NCBI GenBank assembly: GCA_029168955.1
Contig: JAPDOI010000175.1
Coordinates: 496,001-560,000 of the forward strand
DNA length: 64,000 bases
DNA from: Aplectana chamaeleonis
Lineage: Eukaryota > Nematoda > Chromadorea > Rhabditida > Cosmocercidae
Direction: 5' to 3'
Positions 45,810-59,314 of this stretch are shown here, in pieces. Made by a program: the position numbers and the translations under genes. Below the pieces are notes generated by a model. That model made no database searches. It had not been told where the DNA came from and saw nothing but the letters and a program-made list of their open reading frames with translations. Position 1 is the first letter of the stretch, and every line of letters begins with the position of its first letter.

Positions 45810-48800
45810 AATACGACCTATAATTCGCTCAGATCTACTTCGCGTGCTTCTAGAAGTCAATCTAGAAGTCCAATTCGCGGACGAAATTTCAGTCCAAGTA
45901 CGCGTCAGAGAAATACGCTCAGAGATACTACGCCGCAGGCAATATCCGCTTCTAGGTGTAAGCTTTGTCTTCGACAAGGTCACGCACCAGGACATTGCCC
46001 GTATGTTAATTCGCCCAATTGCCGCAATAACATTGTCCGAATGGATAATCTTTGCGTCAAATGTTTCGCTGATAATCACTACGCTGAAAGATGCACCGCC
46101 TCAAACTGTTCATACTGTAGAGGTCCGCATCATACTACGCTCTGTTTCCGTGGTAGATCACGTAGTAGATCTACCAGCAGACACAGAAATACGCCCCACC
46201 TTCCCAGACGTTCGTCTAGGGATCGTGGAAGATCTCCGTACAGGCATAACAGCCAGTCCAGGGATCTCGATAATACGCATAGAGATCGTTCTTACGATCG
46301 CTATAATTCGCATAGAAATCGCTCTCGTGATCGCTACAATACGCAGAGAAACCATTCTTCTGATAGAAGAAGGAATTCTCATACTTCGCATCGAATACGC
46401 TTCGCCCCAGGAACTCGGTCAGACCAAAATTCGGTCACAACCGACTTCCTCGAGCCATATTACGCTGAGAACCTTCGAGATTCTGATGAAAATCAGCAAG
46501 ATCAGCACTCACAGCAATGTGCAGTGTCGAATCAAGCAGGATTTGATGACTCAGAACCTCGTCTGATGGTTTGTATTTCGCGGATCTATAATTGCAATAC
46601 GCACTCTGATGAAGTTCTAGTGTTGCTGCTCGATAGTGGGGCTCAACACAGCTTTATCAAAGAGAATACCGCTAAGCGCTTAGGGTTAGCCTTCCGGCAG
46701 CCCTCTAACCTTACTACGTACAGCTTTGGAGGATATTCCACCACGGGAACCTCATCGCTGGTAACCGCGACTTTGAGGGACCACGCAGATGTACCCTTCA
46801 GGATGCATTTGCGTACCCGAAAAGTGACTACTTCGCTCAACCCGCAATCGCATATTTCGCAGGGAGATTTCGAAGCACTTCGTAGATCACGTCTGCAAAG
46901 TCCGGAAACTAGTCTTACCGGAGAACTTGTCGACATCGACATTCTCGTTGGTATTGACTACTACTGGAAAATCGTAGACGTCTCGAAGATCTTTCGACTT
47001 CCGTCCGGATTCAATCTAATACGCACCAGATTTGGCCCAGTCATTTCTGGAATACGCACTCGTAAGACTACGCAAGTATGTAGTGCTTTAGCCGCATACG
47101 CTTCTACTTCGCACTCAGATTCGCACCAGAGTCCCAACGGTCAAGAACCTGACGTTCGACAACTCTGGGATCTGGAATTCCTCGGAATTCACGACACGCA
47201 GGATGACGATGCTGTAGATCAGCAAGTCATCCAAAACTATTACGCTACCGTTCAGTACGATAACGGTGTAATACGCGTTCAGTTTCCTTGGAAACCGAAA
47301 CATCCGCCCCTATCCGATAACAAAATACTCGCTCTCAAACGCTTGGATCACCAGTATCGCTCGCTCCAGGCTAAACCTCAGCTCTGGGCAGCATACTGCT
47401 CCACGTTTGAAAAGCAGTTGAGTTCAAGGATAGTTGAGGAATGCGCTGAATTCGTCTTTGATGGACCGAAGGTATACTATATGCCTCATCAAGCTGTCCT
47501 CAAAGAGAGTTCTACTACGGCAATACGCATAGTCTTCGATGCTAGCAGTCATCTAAACGGCAGTCCAAGCCTTAATGACTGCCTGTATCAAGGACCATCC
47601 ATGCTACCAGATCTCGCTGGAGCATTAATACGCTCAAGATTACGCCGATATCTGCTCATAGCAGACGTCGAAAAGGCATTTCATCAGATCCACCTCCAGG
47701 AGGATCAGAGAGATGCCACGAGATTCCTCTGGTTGAAGGACACTTCTCGTCCTCCAACACCATTCCTCTGGTTGAAGGACACTTCTCGTCCTCCAACACC
47801 AGACAATCTCCGTATATTACGCTTCACTCGCATCGTCTTTGGCATAAATGTTTCACCATTTTTGCTAAACATGTCGATAAAATACGCCCTGGAAAGAGAT
47901 CGCCATAATACGATAAGAGAAGAAGTACTTGCAAATACCTACGTGGATAATGTCCTAGTCGGTGCAAACAGCATCGACGAATGCATTAAGAAACAACGGG
48001 ATTGCAAGGAAACTTTTCAACGCATGCAGATGAACCTTCGGGAGTTCATGTGCAATAGTACGCGGGTTATGGACCATATTCCGCACGAAGATCGTATAAT
48101 TCTCACATCCGATACCGTCAAGTTGCTTGGAATCCGTTGGAATCCAGGTCTTGACACTCTTCATGTATCGGTCAACCTCGCTCCTTTCGTGGTCAACACG
48201 AAAAGAAATACGCTAAAGGCATTAGCCTCTCAATTTGATCCGTTAGGGATTCTCGCTCCGCTGTTTGTCAAAGCCAAGCTGTTCATACAGGATTTATGGC
48301 GAGACAAATATGAGTGGGATACCCCCTTCAACGATCACTATTCCGCGCGTTGGAACGACATCGCGCAAGATATCGATGGATACTCTTGTAATATTCCGAG
48401 ATTCATCACCTTTGGTGACGAACCTTGTAAATACGCACTCCTGATATTCGCAGACGCCTCACAACGTATTTACTCCGCAGTTGCGTACCTTCAATGTACA
48501 GCAGCTAACGCAAAACCTACTACGCACCTGCTTATGAGCAAAACCAGAGTTGCTCCAGACGAGAAATTAACCATACCTCGTTTGGAACTCAAGGCTTGCC
48601 ATATTGCAGTGAAACTCGCTCAATTCCTTTTTAAGGAACTGAAAATCGCTATTACGACAGTGAGAATCTTCTCAGACTCACTTATTACGCTTCATTGGAT
48701 CCATTCCAAGCGACCAATGAAAACCTTCATCGCGAATCGCATACAGCAGATTCATTTCGCGCTTGAAATTTTTGCTCAGGCAAAAATTGAAAGCAAATTT

Positions 48801-50063
48801 TACTACGTCAATACTACGCAAAATCCAGCAGATTGTGCTACTCGCGGTCTAACAGCCAACGAGATTGCACAGCACATCTGGTGGAACGGTCCGCCGTTCT
48901 TATCTACTCCGCCTGGCCAATGGCCGAACACTGAAATGGACTTTTCCATCACACCCACTTCAGTGCCGGAAACGGAATTGGAGTTTGTGGTTCAATCGTC
49001 CATTGCAGACACTACTCCGCAGAAGTCCGCACTGCCATTCACTCGAATTGGTCAGTATCGCAAATTAGTACGCTCGACCGCACTTGTTCTCAAATTCCTA
49101 CGTACATTCGTGTACGACAGAATTTCTGCAGAGAAACAAGTACGGCTCAACCAGTCTATTCCGCTCACTGAAATCGCCTCTGTTCCAGAGATTACGCAGG
49201 ATGATTTCTCTATTGCAGAATCCATCCTCATACGCGAACATCAACGTGAATGCGCTCACAGGTTCATGTCAGCACCTGTTAATACGCTCAACACGTTCAA
49301 AGACGCTATGTCAATAGTTCGTGTTAATACGCGTATGGCAAATGCCAAAATCATTACTTCGCCAGAAAAGCCAATTTTGCTTTTCTGCAATCATCCGCTC
49401 ACTAATGCGCTTGTGATGCAGTATCATCTGGAACTGCTTCATGCAGGAACCAGACATACCGTCACAATACTACGCAAACGTTTCGTTATTCCGCGGATCT
49501 ATTCCACAGTACGCCAATTACTCGCCAAATGTGTTATTTGCACTAGGTACCAAGGTCGTGCCTACGAGTATCCTTATCCGCCTGATCTACCGGCTGAAAG
49601 AGTCACTGTTCACAGACCCTTTCAAAAGGTCTGTTTAGACTACTTCGGACCACTTGTGGTCAATACGCAGCCTGCAGGAACTCGCAAGGTATGGGTTTGT
49701 CTGTACACCTGTATGACAACTCGTGCCGTACACATAGAAGTTGTTCATAACAACGCTACGGTGGAGTTCCTGCTCGCATTTCGCAGATTCATTGCGCGTA
49801 GAGGTGCACCAGATTGTGTGATCTCGGACAATGCTCCAACTTTCAAGTTGGGCAGCGAGATCCTCCACAATCAGTGCCTTCGGTTCGCCAATGACTCTCA
49901 AATACGCAGCTTTACAGCTCAACACGCATTTGAATGGCAATTCATTACTCCGCTATCCCCCTGGAAAGGTGGATTCTACGAACGCCTCGTCGGCATAGTC
50001 AAATTGTCTCTAAAAAAGACAACCCGACGAAGTACGCTTGACCTTCGATCGCTCGAGACACTA
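45810..50063 (+). pseudogene. pol: BEL/Pao Pol, segment 1 (knuckles, PR, RT, RNase H, integrase core)
   Basis: Open in the gag frame from 45810. Counting from the ATG at 46041, a first CCHC knuckle (CKLCLRQGHAPGHC) lies just before it, then CVKCFADNHYAERC and CSYCRGPHHTTLC, then an arginine/serine-rich stretch. The protease has DSGAQHS at about residue 198. RT has ADVEKAF at about 541 and YVDN at about 634, where most retroelements have YxDD. A 39-bp tandem duplication (47723-47761 and 47762-47800) adds 13 residues inside RT. RNase H shows ADAS at about 804, LELKA and SDS. The integrase has an HH...CVIC zinc site (C at about 1164) and catalytic D1200, D1263 and E1314. Segment 1 ends at the TA target of the inserted DNA element. 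The frame resumes at 55524. Confidence 0.9.
47723..47800 (+). repeat. 39-bp exact tandem duplication in RT
   Basis: Two identical 39-bp copies start ATTCCTCTGGTTGAAGGACA. The phase is kept, adding 13 residues (FLWLKDTSRPPTP twice) between RT motif A and the following strand. Confidence 0.97.
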
Positions 50064-50459
50064 CTCAGGCAAACCATCGCTCCGAGCGGGACCGTCTCCT
50101 CCCAATTACGACGTCATCGCCCGGACAGCGGCCGAGGGGCCAACTAGCACCGCGGTCCTTGTCCGGTGCCAGTTCGCCCCTCGGCCGCTGTACGGTCGCA
50201 CTCGGGGCCACAGCAGTGCGAGCAGTGTTAGCCAGACCGTCACATTGTACAGTGCAATCACGGACCCAGCATGGAATTTCACTGCCAATTGCAGTACTTA
50301 CGCTTTTGAAAGCTTGAGCTGTTCTCCTTCCTTACCCTCCGTGACCGAATCTCAGTGTTGCAAAATGTGGGTGGGGTTAGTGGTGCGTGCAGCATTCTGG
50401 AGAGGTAGAGAGCGTTCCATAAGAGAGTTGGGTAGCATCAAGGAAAACGAGTAGCCATT

Positions 50460-50880
50460 AGTGCGGAGCGTGTACTGCGTCATTGCAAACGGCAAACGCC
50501 TCATGAGAAGTGTGCTCCGCGTTATGGTAAATGAGCCGCGCTTCATGAGATGCGTGAGCCGCATTATGGAAAATGGGTTGCGCACTAAAGGAGCGTGCTC
50601 CCCGTCATGGAAAATGAGTCGCGCTTCACGAGAAGCGAGCGTCATGTCATGGAAAATGGGTACGCATTATTAGAAGCGTGCTTCGTATCATGGAATATGA
50701 GTCGCTCACCATGAGAAGCGTGCTCCCCGTCATGGGAAATGAGTCACGCCTCATAAGAGGCGTGCACGGCGTCATCAAAAACCGAGTCGCGTTATTGAGA
50801 AGTGCGCTCCGCTTCATGGAAACTGAGTCACGCCTCATATAAAGTGGGCTCCGCGTTATGGAATATGAGAAAATGTTCTC
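50460..50880. repeat. 42-bp minisatellite inside the DNA transposon
   Basis: The words ATGGAAAATGAG (and variants) recur at about 50524, 50564, 50608, 50649, 50689, 50732, 50774, 50816 and 50858, with steps of 40-44 bp. Because 42 is a multiple of three, frames on both strands stay open and repeat a 14-residue peptide, such as MRRGSFTITRSTLL on the minus strand. Coding function is doubtful. The 50881-51488 stretch that follows contains ATATCCGA-type repeats at about 51015-51140. Confidence 0.8.
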
Positions 50881-51485
50881 AATCAATCGCTAGATGTGTA
50901 AGTTTAAATGGCGCTGATACAAGTTTTGAGAAAGATATGTTTTGATGGAAATTCGGCAGGCACAACAGGAGGCTGAATTACCACGATGTCACCATACTTA
51001 GTATCCGAATCACTTCTTTTCGGATATCCGAGAATCGGATAATCCGATATCCGAAAATTTGAAAAAACGCATTATCTGAATCGAACCAATATCCGGGAAA
51101 TTTGAAATCGGCATTATCTGAATCCAACCATTATCCGTAAAATCATCTACGGAAAACAAGTGTAGATTTCACCCACTCCCTACCCGGAATGCTAGTCCGC
51201 ATCATCTTCCAGTCTCGCATCAGTTAATCTTCTAATCTTGGGGCATGTGATTTAAGTATTCCGGTGTTCGGAGCAATTCCAGTGTACATTAGAAACTTGT
51301 GGGATGTCACCCTTATCGATGCTTGCTTCAAATCGATACGGGGCGAGCACACGCGCAGCCGGTCACCCCAAAACCGTCACTCGTGGGATGCCCCCAACTC
51401 ATCTGGTGTTCCTATGTATTTGTTAGTGATAAGTATTACGCGTATTAACACTGTGTTATATAAAAATGTTTGTTACATAAACAGT

Positions 51486-55207
<3,722 letters not shown>

Positions 55208-55523
55208 AAAGAAGGGAGAAAAAGGATGAAACAGTAGAGGAAGAAAAGGAGCACTGGGAGAAGAGGGAAATAAGAAAGAGAGCAAATTAGAGGAGGAGAA
55301 ACGAGTAAATAAACGAAGAGAAGCCATCGGTGAAGCTACGCTGATTTGCCCGAAGAGCCACCGCAGTGCCAGTTGGGACCGAGGATCGCTCCGAGCGATA
55401 CTGCTGTGGCCCGGACAGCGGCTGCTGTGGCCCGCGTAGATGGCTAATTTTCGCTCGGAGCGGAGAGGCAGTGCCGCTCGAGTAGCTCTCCGGTACCGCT
55501 CGGAGCGATGGTTTGCCTGAGTA

Positions 55524-56018
55524 ATTGTCGAGATCGAAGCAGTCATAAATACGCGACCATTAACTCCGGTCAACGCTAGTAATACGCCTGAAGAGATCTG
55601 TACGCTACGGCCTATAGACCTTATTAATCTGCAGTTCACACTGGGACAGATCCTTGCCAGTTCTAGTCCAAAATACTCGCAGTTTGTGAACGGTGAAATA
55701 CGCGACTCAGAAACTGCAAAGTTCCTAAAGAGTCAATATTACGCTCTTCTGAATACGCTAGACCATTTCTGGACCGTTTGGCGACAGGACTATCTCCAGT
55801 CCTTAGCCGAACGTGCACAGAAAAAGTCTAAATCCGCTTAACATTCACGCTTGACCCCTCAAGTGGGACAAGTTGTGATAATTAAACAGGATAATACGCC
55901 TCGAACCGTATGGCCCTTGGGAGTAATTACGCAGCTGAAGAAATCTGGAGACGGTCAGATTCGATCCGCTCAATTACGAGTCGGAAAGAATAACCACCTC
56001 CAGAGATCCATGAATCAG
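55524..56018 (+). pseudogene. pol: BEL/Pao Pol, segment 2 (integrase end, DUF5641-like)
   Basis: The frame resumes one codon after the TA duplication. It carries the conserved [13 protein letters not shown] stretch that follows the integrase catalytic glutamate, then a DUF5641-like region: LDHFWTVWRQDYLQSL (about 55760-55805), and further on VWPLGVI and [17 protein letters not shown] at 55839-55841 interrupts the region between these two blocks. The segment ends at the CAG target of the next insertion. Confidence 0.85.
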
Positions 56019-58531
56019 GGGTGGTAGTAATTTTGCCAAACTACGATGTTAACCAGGGCTTTTAACATCGATGTTAACTATGAGGTTATCAGTCTTGACT
56101 GAAATCGGCGTACTAATACCTAGAGCCAAAATAAATTACTATAAAAAATCTTGGAGTGAAAGTTCGAAGTTACTGCTCCTTAACTTCCTTGTTACCCCCC
56201 TTGAAACTCACGATCGCGAACATTGATGTTCGCTCATTAATCGGCGCCTTTCACATGTCAATGATGAGGCACTGGGCATGTTGAGGAGTGCGTTTGACGG
56301 CGATGGCGGGTTAGGCTAAAAAGTCCTCGAGAGGACTTTTTAGCGTAACCCGCCAACTCCGGGTTTCTCACCCATCATCACTGGAGCCGTGATTGGGCCA
56401 AGAACTGTGTAAATATACGCCAGTCCCCCCAACGGCTGGCGCACCGTTCGTCATGCGCAGTGATAACGCGATCAATAGCTAATTATTGCTTCCCTCGTTC
56501 AGCTGACTGCTTCCCTCTAATTCATTTTCTTTGCCGAGCATTTTGCGTGCTCGATTTTCTTGTGTTCTTCGATTTTACGAGGACTACAAATTGAGGTTAT
56601 TGTGACCGAGAAACATGTCAGTGGATTAACTAGACCAGAACGCTCAGAAATTTGATGTTGAAGTCTCTAACTCCAAATTTCAGATCTTTTTTGTTTTTTT
56701 TTTCCTTCAAATAAATTCATGGGAAAGTTACTATTCACTTTTGTTGTGATCATGTATTTTTTGTTTTCTCGGGTTTTATTTTTGTTTTCTTTTCTATGCA
56801 AAATTCAAAAAAGAGAGAAAACTTATGCCTTGTCATTTCAATCTCCGCAGTATCGACTAGAATGTAAACCGGAACCATCAATTAGTCCAATACCTTGATT
56901 ACTTGAATGTTTTATTCATTCGGAGATTTAAATTTTATGTTTTTTCGATTATTCAGTTCATCTTGTTATTTCAATTAATCGTTTTTATAATATTCGATAC
57001 ATTCGGGATTCTTGAGTAATCGATTCATTAGATGTTTCAGTTATTCGGTTTCTCGAATACGTGGCCAACATAACGGCACATTTGAGCGTCCCGAATTCGG
57101 AGCTGAAAACATTCACTGAACTTATCTTCGGAGAAAACGTGTGAGGCATCAATCGAAGTTGTTGAAGCATTCAGAATTTTCGAAAAGGCTTCATTGACTG
57201 GGTTCAATCATTAAAAATTTTCGCAGTAGATTAATCGAAGTCTTTTTGGATAAGTACGAAATTTATCTTTTTCGAGCATGTGATTTCAAAAAATTCTTTG
57301 CGAAGTACTTTTCGAGAACTCGTGAATGAGTATATTTTTCAACAAAAGTATTTGAAAAAAATCTCGGATTTAGAAGCCTCAAATTTGCCTAGTGAATAAT
57401 TAATTCCGAAAACCGAATCTCCATGTGACTGGATTGAATATCAGGAAATTTCTCGCACTTATCCGAGAAAATGTTTGAAATAACAAAGAATAACCGAACA
57501 AGTAAAGTACTGGAATTTTAAGCTGTTTTCATTGAAAGTTTGGAATTCTTTTCAATTTCAATGAAAAGGTTTTATTCTGCAAGAGTTTTTTTTTCAAAAG
57601 TATTTTTCAGACAGGCTTTGAAGGAGTAAAAATACTGCGGAGGCAGAAATGACAATGTGTGTGTTTTCTCTTTTTTCTAGCTACTCGAGAAAGTAAATAT
57701 CGAATGGCCACCACTAAAGTGAGTTGTAAGGTTCTCATAATCAATGATTGAGAAAAACATAGTAGACCTGAAATTTTGAAACAAGAACTTTCATATCAAC
57801 CTGGCAGCAAGTTTTAGCCTAGCTATTCCTGTGACAGGTTTCTCCGGCCAGTTTCACATGAACTCACGTTTCTCGTTAAATTGAAAACATCGACGAGAAA
57901 AATCATTATCGCATGATACTCATTAAAACTAGATAAAGAAAAAGCAAACAGAGGTAAAACATTCAGCTGAATGGATCAATCAACGGAAGTAAGGCGAGAA
58001 GACGAGAAGGAGTGACTCTACACAGAACAAGCATATACTGTCCAAGAGAAATTGCAAGTTAATCGGAAACTAGTATTTCTGCTCTAATCATTTTCACAGC
58101 TACTGTGTCTACTGAGAAAGTGTCAATTGTTGATTTATGAGGAGCAGGGTTCAAGAACCTAGGAGAGCCTCTACAAAGTCTCTCAGTCCGTGAATGCATG
58201 GCGTAGTGCGATGTCGCGCTGCCCTTGTCAGTGCGATCACGGGTTCAGATCCGCACTCATCGAATTTTACACATGCATGTGCATAAGTTCATGATGAGAA
58301 TTAGTTCTCGTGCGTTGAGATCAAAGCACTTTGGTGCAGAGCGATGTGTCGCTGTTGATGAACCGGCGTTCGCGGTTTCGTTTACCAGTGGCAGCCATTT
58401 TTGCGAACGATTATGTGGCAGTTCCCAGTTGGTTCGATGGTAACTTCGATGTCTCACACCTCAATTCTTCTTGGTTATCGTGACATGATCATGGTTCGTA
58501 ACTCTCAGTTTCGGCTAGTTTACTACCACCC
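56019..58531. mobile_element. PIF/Harbinger-like DNA element with CAG duplication
   Basis: GGGTGGTAGTAA at 56019-56030 is the exact inverse of 58520-58531, and CAG flanks both ends (56016-56018 and 58532-58534). GGG-starting inverted ends with a three-base duplication fit PIF/Harbinger, though that superfamily usually prefers TWA. The following bases (TTTTGCCAAAC and the inverse of GTTTCGGCTAG) extend the match imperfectly. No transposase is recognised in its 2513 bp, which are AT-rich and free of the AHTNCGC motif. A strong palindrome with arms GGCGGGTTA...TAAAAAGTCCTC lies at about 56305-56354. Confidence 0.8.
58195..58262 (+). other. tRNA-like segment
   Basis: TGGCGTAGTGCGA, then after about 25 nt GGGTTCAGATCC, look like pol III A and B boxes. 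No clear acceptor or anticodon stem folds, so this is more likely a SINE remnant than a tRNA gene. It lies inside the Harbinger-like element. Confidence 0.35.
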
Positions 58532-58534
58532 CAG

Positions 58535-58687
58535 CTTATTCCGCTGGAAATCGACACGATTTTTCCACCTACTACGCTTCCTAACGACCATTTTCGGTCC
58601 AAAGACGTCAAAAATCGACGTTCTAGTACGCCTAAACCCACTCGGTTTCAGCCGAGTAGGAGCGCTAAGCGCTCTACTTCGCACTAG
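58535..58687 (+). pseudogene. pol: BEL/Pao Pol, segment 3 (C-terminus)
   Basis: The frame resumes directly after the second CAG with LIPLEI, the kind of short motif that closes BEL/Pao Pol. It runs on for 50 codons, ending in a basic, serine-rich tail and TAG at 58685-58687. The tail codons overlap the first hairpins of the array at 58546-59000. Confidence 0.8.
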
Positions 58688-59000
58688 AGTGTCGCTAGTC
58701 GACACCTACTACGCTAAATTACTCCGCAAATAGTGTATTTCGCCTAAATGTGCCTCTTTTCGGGCACTTACTACGTTTTTTCCTATCTCGCAGGTGTCAT
58801 TTGCGACACCTACTACGCTTAATTACTGCGCACTATGTCTATTTCGTTCTGAATGTGCCTTTTCCAGGCACCTACTACGTTTATTTCTTCCTCGCAGGTG
58901 TCATTTCTGACACCTACTTCGCTTCCCCTTTCGCAGGTGTCTTTCCTACACACCTACTGCGCATTATTTTCTGTGGAAATCGTCGTCCTCGACGATTTCC
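58546..59000 (+). repeat. Array of about twelve short hairpins
   Basis: Successive perfect or near-perfect hairpins lie at 58546-58566, 58586-58599, 58604-58622, 58640-58657, 58660-58674, 58689-58705, 58750-58767, 58792-58811, 58855-58871, 58896-58915, 58935-58955 and 58975-59000. Loops are 3-6 nt. Three share AGGTGTC...GACACCT-type stems; the others differ in sequence but keep pairing. Linkers are ACTACGC/ACTTCGC heptamers. The array spans the end of pol and the gap before the second Gag-like gene. 59001-59314 has more of the heptamer and no frame. Confidence 0.8.
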
Positions 59001-59314
59001 CCTAGTTCGCCTTCGTCCTCGCACGGCCTCGTAGTCGTCGTGGTTGAGAAATAGTCCCGTGCCTGCAAAATCACCGCAGGACCTTTTCGGGCACGCAGCC
59101 AACCGATGACAGTCGAGTCCGCCCACTTCGCAGACGGTATCGATCGTCAGTCACTCGATCCGTCTTCTCCTTCGCTTGCTTACTTCGCAGCTCTCATTTA
59201 TTGATAGCCTACTTCGCTAATCCCTATCATTTGTCATCTTAATCTTATACTACGCTTTAAATACGCGACCCACTACTGATTTGTACTCATTTCAGTTACT
59301 GGTTACTCGTTGAG

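Noticed and set aside
58195..58262. A functional tRNA gene
   Set aside because: A- and B-box-like words are present, but no acceptor stem, anticodon arm or terminator folds convincingly.
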